This document shows, in pieces, positions 17,608 to 26,692 of a DNA stretch of 64,000 nt. A program made the position numbers and the translations under genes. The DNA is from CBDAUN01 sp965214875. Lineage in GTDB: Bacteria; Pseudomonadota; Gammaproteobacteria; Arenicellales; JAJDZL01. The stretch lies in contig OZ243980.1 of the NCBI GenBank assembly GCA_965214875.1, positions 3,224,001 through 3,288,000 on the forward strand, in the 5' to 3' direction. The notes beneath the pieces were generated by a model that did no database searches, was not told the DNA's origin, and saw only the letters and a list, made by a program, of their open reading frames with translations. Position 1 is the stretch's first letter. Each line of letters begins with the position of its first letter.

Positions 17608-19227
17608 ATGGATTCTTGTGGCGCTCGCACCATGCAGCTGCTCGCCGACTACGGCATCGAAACGGTGTTCGGAATACCTGGCGTGCACACAGTCGAACTC
17701 TACCGCGGCATTGCGCAATCGCGTATTCGCCACATAACGCCGCGCCATGAACAGGGTGCTGGATTCATGGCAGACGGCTATGCCAGAGCGACCGGAAAAG
17801 TAGGCGTCTGCTGTCTGATCACCGGCCCAGGTGTAACCAATGCGGCGACTGCGCTTGCCCAAGCCTATTCGGATTCAGTTCCGGTTCTCGCCATTTCCAG
17901 CGTTAACCGACTGTCAAGCCTTGGAACCCAAAAAGGCAATCTGCACCAGTTGCGCAATCAGCAAAAGCTAACTGAGCAGTTCACAGCGTTTAGTCACACT
18001 ATCCGCTCCGCAGAAGAAGTGCCTGCAGCGCTTGAACGCGCATTCGCGGTATTCGACTCAGCTCGGCCGCGGCCGGTCCACATCGAATTGCCGATCGATA
18101 TCCTTGGAGAGCTTGTGGAACGAGACAAGCCGTGGCTTGCTAGGCGCAGCGTCGCTCCTCAGCCGCCGGCTTCGGCTATCGAGCAGGCGGCAAGATTGAT
18201 CGCTCAGGCCCGCGCCCCCGTAGCCATATTCGGCGGCGGCAGCGTTCGCGCCTATCTCGCGGCCCGCAAGCTGATCGATATTCTGGGCATCCCAGCGGTA
18301 ACGACCTTCGCCGCCAAAGGCGTGGTCCGCGCCGACCATCCGCTTAGCATCGGTTCAAACCTGTTGCATCCGCCGGTGCTCGACTTCGTGCAGTCCGCCG
18401 ATGTCGTGCTTGCGATCGGAACGGAATTGTCTGAAACCGATATTTGGTCGCGTGGCGGCAAAATCAAATTCGACGGACGGTTGATTCGGGTCGACATCGA
18501 TGCTGATCAGATCAATGTCAATGCGCCATCCGACTTTCCGATCATTGGCGACGCTTCGAGTGCGCTCGAAGCTCTGATTGACGCACTGATGCGCGAGCCA
18601 GCCTCATATGCGTGGGATCCATTATGCAACCGCGAACGAGTTCAATCGCTGAAATCGCAGTGTCGGCGACACTGGTATAAAAATACGCCGCGCCATCGAA
18701 TTGTATGGAACGCAATCCGAGAAGCATTGCCTGAATTCGGGATTGTCGCTGCCGATTCGACTCAGATAGTCTACAGCGGCAATTATTGCTACGAGACCTT
18801 GCTGCCGCGAACCTATTTGACTTCCACGACGGGCTACGGCACTCTCGGCTTCGCATTGCCGGCGGCAATCGGCGCCAAGATCGCATGTCCTGACACGCCG
18901 GTTGTGTGCGTGGCGGGAGATGGCGGCTTTCAGTTCACGATTCAGGAACTCGCTACCGCTTGCGAACATAGGCTGCCGATCGTGATTGTTCTTTGGAATA
19001 ATCAAGCCTACGGCGAAATCCGCGATACGTTTGATGATTTGGGCATCGAGCGGGTCGGTGTCGAATTGCCATCGCCCAACTTTGTCGAAGTCGCCAAAGG
19101 CTATGGGGCTGACGCACAGCGCGTTACAAGCGTCCAGCAGTTTAAGTCGGAAATCAAACGCGGACTGGATGCCAAACGCCCGACCCTGCTCGAGTTGTGC
19201 GCTGAGGCATTTCTTTCAGCTGACTAG
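17608..19227 (+). CDS. aruI: Thiamine-diphosphate enzyme, probable 5-guanidino-2-oxopentanoate decarboxylase
   Basis: This 539-residue protein of the acetolactate synthase/benzoylformate decarboxylase superfamily has an N-terminal pyrimidine-binding domain with the catalytic Glu in TPRHEQGAGFMADGYA, a middle domain, and a C-terminal cofactor-binding GDGGFQFT to WNNQAYGEI motif. The start region VFGIPGVHTVELYRG closely resembles AruI, which decarboxylates 2-ketoarginine in the arginine transaminase pathway. No aruH transaminase is nearby, so the substrate is inferred. I chose ATG 17608, eight bases after the GTPase stop; the frame stays open upstream inside that gene. Confidence 0.8.
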   Translation: MDSCGARTMQLLADYGIETVFGIPGVHTVELYRGIAQSRIRHITPRHEQGAGFMADGYARATGKVGVCCLITGPGVTNAATALAQAYSDSVPVLAISSVNRLSSLGTQKGNLHQLRNQQKLTEQFTAFSHTIRSAEEVPAALERAFAVFDSARPRPVHIELPIDILGELVERDKPWLARRSVAPQPPASAIEQAARLIAQARAPVAIFGGGSVRAYLAARKLIDILGIPAVTTFAAKGVVRADHPLSIGSNLLHPPVLDFVQSADVVLAIGTELSETDIWSRGGKIKFDGRLIRVDIDADQINVNAPSDFPIIGDASSALEALIDALMREPASYAWDPLCNRERVQSLKSQCRRHWYKNTPRHRIVWNAIREALPEFGIVAADSTQIVYSGNYCYETLLPRTYLTSTTGYGTLGFALPAAIGAKIACPDTPVVCVAGDGGFQFTIQELATACEHRLPIVIVLWNNQAYGEIRDTFDDLGIERVGVELPSPNFVEVAKGYGADAQRVTSVQQFKSEIKRGLDAKRPTLLELCAEAFLSAD

Positions 19228-19254
19228 GTCCGAAAAAGCGAAGGCACGTTTGCA

Positions 19255-19923
19255 CTATCTGGCATCGATAACCGGATAGGTCGGTTTGCCCCAAGGTGAA
19301 TTCGGATTGTTGATCATCAATACGACAAACAAAGGAACCAGAAAGGCTAGTATCTGCGCTCCATCTTTGACCTGCGGACGATTGATCTTGCCGCGCCATG
19401 TGGCTGCGCCGTGGACCAGCTGGTTGCGCAGGACATAGAGCCGGTCGAATACGGTTGTCAGCAGCATCTTGGTATCCTTAAGCCGGAGCGCGACATGCAC
19501 ATTGTCCTTGCTTTTGATGAACCGCTCTTCCCAGTTCTCATAGCCAGGAATCTGGTTGACGTTATTCCAGAACGGCTGATAGACGTATTTGTTATCCATC
19601 AACGTCCTCACCGAAGACGAAAAACGGTCCCAGAACGCATCGTAGATGGTGTCTTCGGTATCAAGTGTTGAAATTTCATCGAAGAAGTTCGCGAACGCCA
19701 TGCGTTCGCTCTTCTGAGACCAGTCGGTTTTCTCCTGCACATATAGCGCATTGAACGATACCCAGTAGAGAATAAATGCGACATCGTCATCATCGACTTG
19801 CTGCTCAGCACGTTCAAGCCAGCTGATTGCCCGATGGGCGCGCAATGCGATTTCATCAGGCAAGGTCTCTCCATTCTCCAATTCAATCTGTTTGAGATTT
19901 TCAAGGGTTATCGTCTGCAGCAT
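19255..19923 (-). CDS. HEPN-domain protein (Apea-like), possible ribonuclease
   Basis: This 222-residue, mostly helical protein has the HEPN signature R-x4-H in VLRNQLVHGAATW near residue 168. An acidic, Trp/Tyr-rich region precedes it (LYWVSFNALYVQEKTD). HEPN proteins with this motif are commonly metal-independent RNases in toxin-antitoxin, abortive infection or RNA-processing systems. No nucleotidyltransferase (MNT) partner is adjacent; the neighbours are the AruI-like gene (convergent) and a short decayed stretch. The conserved Arg and His suggest an active site, but its role is not known. Confidence 0.7.
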   Translation of the reverse strand: MLQTITLENLKQIELENGETLPDEIALRAHRAISWLERAEQQVDDDDVAFILYWVSFNALYVQEKTDWSQKSERMAFANFFDEISTLDTEDTIYDAFWDRFSSSVRTLMDNKYVYQPFWNNVNQIPGYENWEERFIKSKDNVHVALRLKDTKMLLTTVFDRLYVLRNQLVHGAATWRGKINRPQVKDGAQILAFLVPLFVVLMINNPNSPWGKPTYPVIDAR

Positions 19924-20433
19924 CTGATTAAGTCGATCTTTTTACTGGTTCACAATCGGTTACGCCCATACTGTCAAGTTTACGCCAATCGAGTGAAGAT
20001 ACGCAAATCTGTCGAACTGGCCGACTACCTTTGCATGGCGTTCAAAACGGCAAGTTCTTCTGCGGCATAGCCGATTCGCGATGCAGGTTGCGCCGCCGCT
20101 GCGAGCGTAGCGCGTTCGACCAAGGCTGTCATGCGCATGCTGCTCAAGGGCTGGCAATTCGGCATTTTTGCGCCCGCATCCGAGCGCAAACCACTCAGAT
20201 GAAATCGCTTTCAAACAGGTGGGGTCAGTTTGCTGCGCAGCTTTCTTTCATCACGCCTGTCTTCTCGATTTGCAAGCCGGCGGAATCACGCAGTCGGCAG
20301 AAAGTTTCGAGCTTTGGGGCATGGTCGCCGAGCGGCTAGCAAATTAGGGTCAGTTCACGAGTGAAATTTTCAATCCGGGCGCAAAGCCCACCTGCCACCG
20401 ATTCGTCAATATGCACAAGGCGGCACCGTGACT
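19924..20433 (+). other. Non-coding stretch with a possible decayed reading frame
   Basis: This region contains no intact gene. On the plus strand from about 20205 to 20430 a frame reads AESFELWGMVAERLAN, a TAG, and then GQFTSEIFNPGAK and CHRFVNMHKAAP. That looks like the tail of a real protein with one nonsense codon. I cannot name its family. No terminator or repeat is clear. Confidence 0.4.
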
Positions 20434-21480
20434 TTAATCAAGACTCCCGTCTACGCCCAATCGCTCATGCAATGTCGGACTAGTCGTTGTGAATTGCAAT
20501 CGCTGCTTGATTTCCGGATAGAGGTAGTGCTGAACGCCGAACGCGGCCATCGCCGCTTCGTGAAATCCGCTTAGGATCAGCTTCTTTTTGCCAGCGTATT
20601 GTGCAATGTCACCAATCGCGAATATTCCAGGAATATTGGTCTGACTGTTGACCGATTCGACTTCGATCAACTTCCTGCTTACTTCCAATCCCCACTGCTC
20701 GATTGGGCCAAGATTGGGAGACAGGCCGAAAAACACAAGCAGCTCATCCAGTTCAATGTCGATCGGCTCGACATTCTTGTCGAAAGAAATGACCTGCAAT
20801 CCGGTAATCTTGTCTCCATCCCCATCGAGCTTGCCAATGCGTCCGATATGGTATGACAAGGTGCTGTTTTCCTGAGCTGCCAGTTGTTTCATTGCATTGA
20901 CCGATGCCGGTGCAGCGCGGAACTCCTCTCTGCGGTGGACTAGCACGACTTTCTTTGCAATCTTGTGCAACTCCAATACCCAATCGAGCGCCGAATCTCC
21001 GCCGCCGAGGATGACAACCTTGCTGCCAGCAAAGCGCTGCTTATCCTGAACTTTGTAGTTCAGATTCTTGCCGACATAGTCTGCGGCTCCCGGCGTGCGC
21101 AACGGCCGCGCATCAAACGCTCCGAGACCGCCGGCGATTATGACGCTACCCGCATCAAATTCAGTTCCAGCCGAAGTCTTTACATCGAAACGCCCATCAT
21201 CACGCTTGGCCACGTGAGTCACTTGCTGCTTGAGGTGGAATTGCGGCGAAAATGGCGATGCCTGCTCGGCCAGCCGGTCTATCAGCTCCTGAGCTCCGAC
21301 GATCGGATACCCGGGTATGTCGTAGATTGGCTTGTCTGCATAGAGCATGGCGCACTGGCCGCCGATAATGCCGAGCGAATCGATCACATGGCACTTGATA
21401 TCCAGCAATCCCAATTCAAAGATCTGAAAAAGGCCGACAGGACCTGCGCCTACGATTACAGATTCGGTTTCTATCTTCAT
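20434..21480 (-). CDS. Ferredoxin-NADP+ reductase, thioredoxin-reductase-like type
   Basis: This 348-residue flavoprotein has the N-terminal FAD motif GAGPVGLF, GGQCAMLYADKP in place of the CxxC of thioredoxin reductases, the NADP-binding GGGDSALDW, and the C-terminal FAIGDIAQYAGKKKLILSGF segment. Lack of the redox CxxC and the YADKPIYDIPGYP segment identify the YumC-like type 2 ferredoxin/flavodoxin-NADP reductases. The start at 21480 has GGAGG five bases upstream; an upstream in-frame ATG has no such support. It could supply reduced ferredoxin to the P450, the Rieske enzyme or the small ferredoxin encoded elsewhere in the window, but that is inference. Confidence 0.9.
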   Translation of the reverse strand: MKIETESVIVGAGPVGLFQIFELGLLDIKCHVIDSLGIIGGQCAMLYADKPIYDIPGYPIVGAQELIDRLAEQASPFSPQFHLKQQVTHVAKRDDGRFDVKTSAGTEFDAGSVIIAGGLGAFDARPLRTPGAADYVGKNLNYKVQDKQRFAGSKVVILGGGDSALDWVLELHKIAKKVVLVHRREEFRAAPASVNAMKQLAAQENSTLSYHIGRIGKLDGDGDKITGLQVISFDKNVEPIDIELDELLVFFGLSPNLGPIEQWGLEVSRKLIEVESVNSQTNIPGIFAIGDIAQYAGKKKLILSGFHEAAMAAFGVQHYLYPEIKQRLQFTTTSPTLHERLGVDGSLD

Positions 21481-21758
21481 GAGTCCTCCGCGTAGGGAAA
21501 AGCAAAATTCTGGTGATTCGCCTGAATGCCGCCGGCACATCTAGCTACCCGTGCGGCTCCGAAATGCCGCTGGCAAGCAGCCCGCCGATCCTGCGTGTGC
21601 AGCGCGCCGCCGCAAGCATCGAAATTATAAACTTGGAATACGTTTGAATTGTCTACCGCGATTTTCTACAGTTGCCTTCGCAGCGTTTCGGTTCATAATG
21701 ATGACGCAGAATACCAAACCATGCGCCAACACGTTGGCAACTTTGCAATAATCCGCTA

Positions 21759-23207
21759 ATGTCTTCAACAGCAATCGTCTGGCTGAGGCGCGATTTTCGC
21801 CTGTCGGACAACTCCGCACTAAAGCATGCGTCAAATGTCGCGCAGCGCATCATTCCGCTTTACATTCACGCCCTCGACGAGGAGGCTCCATGGCAAATCG
21901 GAGGCGCTTCACGCTGGTGGCTGCAAAAAAGTCTGGCGCGCATGGATGCCGAGCTTCGCAAAGCCGGGTCGCGCCTTATTATACGTCGCGGCAGCAGTTG
22001 CCAGATTCTGCAAGATGTTGCCCGGCGCGAGGGTGTCGAGCTGATTTTCTGGAATCGGCTATATGAGCCGTCGACTGCAGCATTGGAAAAACGTATCGAA
22101 TCTATATTTGCCGGACTACCGACTAAGCTTCAATCCTGCCGCGGTTCACTGCTCCGAGAACCATGGGAAATTAAAAAAAACGATGGCGGGATGTACCGCG
22201 TTTTCACCCCGTATAGTCGAAACTATCTGCATCGCGTTGCCGAGGAGCCCGAAGATAAGCCGGTAAAGTCGCTTCCGCCGGTGCCAAAGCACATCGAATC
22301 GCTGTCCGTCGGCGAACTCGGACTAGCTCCGGCAATGGCTTGGCACCAGCCGCTCGATGGCATTTGGCGGCCCGGCGAGATAGGCGCTCAAGCCGCTCTC
22401 AATGAATTCATCGAACAATCGGCAGTCGATACCTACCAAACGCGGCGAGACATTCCGTCCGTCGACGGAGTATCGATGCTGTCCGCGCATCTTCACTTCG
22501 GCGAGATTTCTTCCCGGCAAGCCTGGAATGCCGTCTTGCGTGCCAGACCGGCTAAAACCACGAATCCGCATGATGATAGACAAAATGGGCAGGCCTATCT
22601 GCGTCAGCTTGTTTGGAGGGATTTCGCTCATCATGTGCTACATCATCTGCCGCATACGCCGCAACAGCCATTCAACGACCGGTTCAGAAATTTCCAATGG
22701 GAAGAGAATCCGAAACTGCTCAAAGCATGGAAACGCGGGCAGACGGGCATTCCGCTTGTCGATGCCGGCATGCGCCAGCTTTGGCACATTGGCTGGATGC
22801 ACAATCGGGTCCGCATGGTTGCAGCTTCGATGCTAGCCAAAAACGGTCTGGTCGACTGGCTGGAAGGCGCGCGCTGGTTTTGGGATACGCTGGTTGATGC
22901 CGATCTTGCGAACAACACCATGGGGTGGCAATGGGTAGCTGGCTGCGGAGTTGATGCCGCACCGTATTTTCGAATATTCAGTCCCGCCCGACAAGGCGAG
23001 CGGTTCGACCCGAATGGCGACTACGTGCGCCGATGGGTGCCTGAGCTTGCGCTTATGCCCGCCAAGCACATACACGAACCATGGCGAGCGCCTGATTCGG
23101 TTTTGAGCCAGGCTGGCATAAGATTAGGTCGGGACTATCCGCGACCCATTATCGATCTTAATCGTGGCCGCCTGGAAGCTCTTCGTCGATTCAATGCGCT
23201 TGGGTGA
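21759..23207 (+). CDS. phrB: Deoxyribodipyrimidine photolyase
   Basis: This 482-residue class I CPD photolyase repairs UV-induced pyrimidine dimers with blue light. It has the N-terminal antenna-binding Rossmann domain (VWLRRDFRLSDN) and the C-terminal FAD-binding helical domain with MRQLWHIGWMHNRVRM, WDTLVDADLANN and MGWQWVAG. All signature segments of the FAD pocket are intact and the length is normal. Retention of a photolyase suggests that the organism, or an ancestor in the recent past, is exposed to light. Confidence 0.95.
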   Translation: MSSTAIVWLRRDFRLSDNSALKHASNVAQRIIPLYIHALDEEAPWQIGGASRWWLQKSLARMDAELRKAGSRLIIRRGSSCQILQDVARREGVELIFWNRLYEPSTAALEKRIESIFAGLPTKLQSCRGSLLREPWEIKKNDGGMYRVFTPYSRNYLHRVAEEPEDKPVKSLPPVPKHIESLSVGELGLAPAMAWHQPLDGIWRPGEIGAQAALNEFIEQSAVDTYQTRRDIPSVDGVSMLSAHLHFGEISSRQAWNAVLRARPAKTTNPHDDRQNGQAYLRQLVWRDFAHHVLHHLPHTPQQPFNDRFRNFQWEENPKLLKAWKRGQTGIPLVDAGMRQLWHIGWMHNRVRMVAASMLAKNGLVDWLEGARWFWDTLVDADLANNTMGWQWVAGCGVDAAPYFRIFSPARQGERFDPNGDYVRRWVPELALMPAKHIHEPWRAPDSVLSQAGIRLGRDYPRPIIDLNRGRLEALRRFNALG

Positions 23208-23276
23208 CGACAGTTTTTCAGACCTGAAAGGCAAACGTTCGGTCCTATCCAACGAGCCGCCTGGCCGTGCAAACGC

Positions 23277-24107
23277 CTAATCATCCGGCACGATCTGAAA
23301 ATAGCCGTTTGCCTCAACCACCTGTATTGCGACCTCGTATAGCTCGCTGAGTGTCGCAGCGTTGAGCAAATCGCATTTGCGGCCGCAAGCAATCACCTTT
23401 CTGTCCTTCAGCAGCACGACGTGATCAATCTCCGGCGGAATTTCATGGATATGGTGTGTAACCAGAACGATCTGCGTACCGCCTTGCATCAGTCGCCGTA
23501 TCGCGGCTAAGTACTTGAACGTGGCATTCGGATCCAGCCCGCTAGTCGGTTCGTCCAAAATCAGCGCAAACGGGGCATTGATTAAAGCGCGCGCCAAAAG
23601 AAAACGCCTTTGCTCGCCGGTCGACATTCTGTAAAACGGCTTATCCAGCAGTTCAAGCACGTCGAGCTGGCCGGCAACTTGCTTAACCAGCTCATGCTCG
23701 CGCGAAGCAAAATCCTGATGCTGATAGGTGCCTACACTCGAATAGAACCCTGAGAGCACAACATCGCTTCCTGCGACATGCCCCAGATACCGCGCTTGCA
23801 AATCCTGCGACACAAAGCCCAGCCGGCTTCGAAGCTCCCAGACATTCCAGTTCTCCTCGTTGAGAATTCTGACGACCGATTCACCATCTTTGACCGGGTA
23901 GAGTTCGCGCATCAAGATCTTCAGAAAAGTCGATTTGCCTGCCCCATTAGGCCCTAAAATGACTGTATTTTGGCAAAGAGGCAACGACAAGGAAAACCGA
24001 TCGAACACTTTGCCGCTGCCGCGATACACAGTCACATCGCGAAGTTCGATCAGATTGCCGGATTTAACCTGCGAATGAGCACCCTGTTGCATCAATCTAT
24101 CTGTCAA
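23277..24107 (-). CDS. ABC transporter ATP-binding protein
   Basis: This 276-residue single nucleotide-binding domain has Walker A GPNGAGKST (about residue 53), a Q-loop in GFVSQDLQ, the signature MSTGEQRR in place of LSGGQ, Walker B ALILDEPTSGLD and switch His in VTHHIHEIPPEI. It resembles ModF/YlmA-type ATPases. No permease or binding protein is adjacent, so the transported substrate, if any, is unknown. It converges with the photolyase gene, 69 bases away. Confidence 0.9.
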   Translation of the reverse strand: MTDRLMQQGAHSQVKSGNLIELRDVTVYRGSGKVFDRFSLSLPLCQNTVILGPNGAGKSTFLKILMRELYPVKDGESVVRILNEENWNVWELRSRLGFVSQDLQARYLGHVAGSDVVLSGFYSSVGTYQHQDFASREHELVKQVAGQLDVLELLDKPFYRMSTGEQRRFLLARALINAPFALILDEPTSGLDPNATFKYLAAIRRLMQGGTQIVLVTHHIHEIPPEIDHVVLLKDRKVIACGRKCDLLNAATLSELYEVAIQVVEANGYFQIVPDD

Positions 24108-24267
24108 TTAATTGCCGATTTGCAGCATTATCGCATAGGCGAGCCAATGATTCGCAGACTCGTCCGGCACATCGCGGTCAACTGAAAATAACGGTCAAAA
24201 TTGAGATAATCTCCAAAATCCGCTTGTTGCTAAAAAGGCTTCAAATGTATTGATTCCATACAAATCA

Positions 24268-24339
24268 TGTTCGGGGTCAGATACATGCGGGACTGCCCGC
24301 CCCTTCCCGCAGGACGCAGTCCGAAGGGAAGGGGCGGGC
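24268..24339 (+). repeat. IS481-type left end with long hairpin
   Basis: The motif TCAGATACATG is followed by a perfect 14-base stem (arms 24295-24308 and 24326-24339). The 17-base loop contains a second small stem, GGAC/GTCC. The same end with the same architecture lies at 53409-53479, where three stem positions differ but the partner base differs as well. It sits directly before an IS1634-type transposase remnant. Confidence 0.75.
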
Positions 24340-24668
24340 GCCTCTGTTCTTGCGCATGCTGGCCTGCCATGTCGAGTGGCACATGTGCGGGGCATGGCGG
24401 CCGCCGACCTTCGCCGATGCCGAATTGGCCGGCGACCGGCGCGTTCGCCGGCGGCCCTGAAAAGGCGCGCGCCGGGCAGCTTGCAGACGGCTCGCCGGCG
24501 CACTGCTTCGAGACCCTGATGGCGAGCCTCGAGACGATTACGGAGAACCGCTGCCGCCTCTTCTGGCTCCGGCGCGGCCGCAAACCCGCCCGGCCTCGCC
24601 GGCGCGAACCCCGGAATCTTCCCGAACCCGCTGATTCAGGCGGAAAATCTGGCCGCAAAAAACTCTAG
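24340..24668 (+). pseudogene. C-terminal remnant of an IS1634-type transposase
   Basis: Across two frames the plus strand reads LRMLACHVEWHMCGAW, then after a shift ADGSPAHCFETLMASLETI and TENRCRLFWLR. This matches the C-terminus of IS1634-like transposases, in which an LxMLAYYVEWHMRRAW segment is followed by a HSFRTLLxDL segment. Only the last hundred or so codons remain and they are frameshifted, so the fragment is inactive. Confidence 0.65.
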
Positions 24669-24774
24669 CGCGGATTTCGGGCTGCACATTTCAATTTCAT
24701 TGCGGGACCAGGCGCCCGGCCCTGCGAATGCATCGCCGCCGACCCGTGTCAAACACAGAATGCAAACCAGGGGC

Positions 24775-25311
24775 TCATGGACCGTTCCAGCCCGATCCGT
24801 CCCAGTTCTTGAACACCCACGTCCAGAAGTTGTTCATTCTTTCTTCATGGTCGGCGACCGCCTGGTCGACATGTTCCTTCGTCAGGGGGGCGCAGGAAGT
24901 ATTGACAAGCGACGCATCGTGCTTGCACTGGCGGAGCTTGTGCACGTCATTCATCTTGATTTTTCCTTGATGCATGCCCTTCGGAAAAATATTCACCCCG
25001 GGCCGCCTGCCGAAATCGCACTCGACATGCACCCAGCAGGTCGATCCAGCCATGAAACTGCCAAAAAATCCCGGCTTGTTATGGTAGGAATCCCAGTGCA
25101 CGCTGCGCAGCTGGCATTTTTGCACCTTGTATGCGTGGGACGCGCGCCAGGCCTCGTTGCAGGCGACATGACGCGCATATTTTGAAGGTTCGCGGTCGCC
25201 GCTCGCGAACCATGCCGCGGCCGGCTGCGGGCTGATGCCTGCGAGCAGGGCGATTCCTCCAAAACCGAATGCCGCCGCCATCATCATTGCTTTCATTTTC
25301 AGCTGTTTCAT
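24775..25311 (-). CDS. Secreted protein of unknown function
   Basis: This 178-residue protein begins with a clear signal peptide (MKQLKMKAMMMAAAFG, a hydrophobic core, then SPQPAAA before the likely cleavage site). The mature part is Trp-, His- and Cys-rich (six or so Cys), which suggests disulfides in the periplasm or outside. The start at 25311 has AAGGAGGG upstream. I recognise no domain. It stands alone in IS debris but is intact. Confidence 0.65.
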   Translation of the reverse strand: MKQLKMKAMMMAAAFGFGGIALLAGISPQPAAAWFASGDREPSKYARHVACNEAWRASHAYKVQKCQLRSVHWDSYHNKPGFFGSFMAGSTCWVHVECDFGRRPGVNIFPKGMHQGKIKMNDVHKLRQCKHDASLVNTSCAPLTKEHVDQAVADHEERMNNFWTWVFKNWDGSGWNGP

Positions 25312-25559
25312 CCTGATGCCCTCCTTCTGACCGGAATTCCTTTTGAATATTTGATCTGCTCAAGCATATGAGCATGATTTGAATGATAGCATCGATTCTT
25401 CGATCTGTCAACTGTTTTGCGGACAAAATCCGCGTTAGAGATTTTGCGGGCGAATTTTCGCCGAAATCCGGGGCGCGGCGGCTTTTTGCCGCGATGCTGT
25501 TTTGCGTTTCCGGCGGCTGCGGCGCCAGGGCCATCGCCGGGATCATGCCGGCCGCGTCG

Positions 25560-26021
25560 CACAGCTTAAGCCGCGGCTTCTGACATGATGCAAGATCTTG
25601 CCCGCCTTGCAGCAGGGCCGCCGGCGAGTCGTCCCGCTGGTGGAAGCTCGTCGCTAGCACTCGGCAAATCCAGCCGCCCCGCGACAGGGCGTCGCCGCCC
25701 TGCGGGCGGTCGAGTTCATGCCGGCCGAGCAACTCCATCAGCGGCCGCTCCTCGCGCAGCATCATGAACGTCGCCAGGCAGGCTCACCCGGGCCGCCGCC
25801 CGGCACCGGCCGCTCGAAACGGGCATCGAGACCGAGCTTGCGCACCGGCTCGCCCAGCGCCGCCAGGCCGTCATCGGCGGCGGAAATCTTGCAGGACACT
25901 GGATGTCCATGAAGCCTTGCCCCCCGGCCGGACCCGCCCAGCGGGTGAAATGCTCCTTGATGCAGCAACCCGCATTATCAAAGGCTTTATCCCCTTTTGC
26001 AGCCGCCCTAACGCGGTTTTA
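25560..26021 (-). pseudogene. IS1380-like transposase 5' remnant
   Basis: The minus strand from 26021 reads an element end (TTAAAACCGCGTTAGGGC) and then sequence homologous to 30000-30482. Both share an A/T-rich leader, the motif AARFPPP/ISAADDGLAALGEP and a HDAAR/MMLREERPL segment. The frame is broken several times (pieces in three frames), so only an N-terminal remnant of the transposase is left. Confidence 0.55.
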
Positions 26022-26318
26022 AGGGGGTTCAGATGCATGCGGGCGCGCGAAATTTTTCAGGCAGCATAGTGCTTGCAATACAAATCCAGCAACCGAAAGG
26101 CGGGGAATGCGCCATGCAAGCCGAAGGCCCGCACCGCAGATGCTGTCGTCTCGATCCTATCCGCGACGAACTTTCGCCGCAGGCCGCCGAGCGCTTCTGC
26201 AACGCCTGCCGGCCGCATCAGGCGCTCGGACAAGCGGCGCCCATGCAGGCGCATAATAAGAACTTCGACCAAAGCGCGCTTGCCGCCTGAAAAGTCTCAC
26301 ATGTATCTGAACCCGGAC
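26022..26318 (+). mobile_element. Internally deleted IS481 derivative (MITE-like)
   Basis: This roughly 300-base unit keeps both ends of the IS481 element found at 53409-54594. It has the left end GGGTTCAGATGCATGCG and leader, the first 60 or so bases of the gene (start codon region ATGCAAGCC at 26114), and the last 110 bases with RPHQALGQAAPMQA and QSALAA followed by the right inverted repeat at 26293-26318. The catalytic core is absent, and the hairpin of the left end has been lost. It could move only with a transposase supplied by another copy. Confidence 0.75.
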
Positions 26319-26488
26319 ATCATTGATTTCAGCCCGCCTTTGTAATACACTGCAACTTAGCCAGCCGTTCGTATAGCTTAGACCCGCCGCATCCTTGCCG
26401 ACTTGGGCTTGTAGCAAAGATTAATCAGATTTATATATCGTAATCAAGTTCCGGTTCAACAGCAAGCAGGCTTGCGCCACTTTCATAG

Positions 26489-26692
26489 TTACATACCGAT
26501 AATTTTGCGAAGCAAACTCGATCGGAAATTGATGCCAAAACTTGTGCGTTTGGCCGTATCGGAACAACTTACTTCCAAATCGTATCAAGCGATGCTAGCG
26601 AACTTCCTGTTTTGCTTCGACTAAAACAACATATACGGAATAGCAAGGACAATGAATTTTACACAAACCTCGCAAAATCGCCTTGCACCTAA
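26489..26692 (+). other. Open frame without start codon upstream of the DUF262 gene
   Basis: The 67-codon open stretch reads DAKTCAFGRIGTTYFQIV and SELPVLLRLKQHIRNSKD before a stop, a protein-like composition, but there is no ATG or GTG near its start. It overlaps the start of the DUF262 gene by about 40 bases in another frame. It could be the tail of a truncated gene that once preceded the cassette. Confidence 0.3.
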
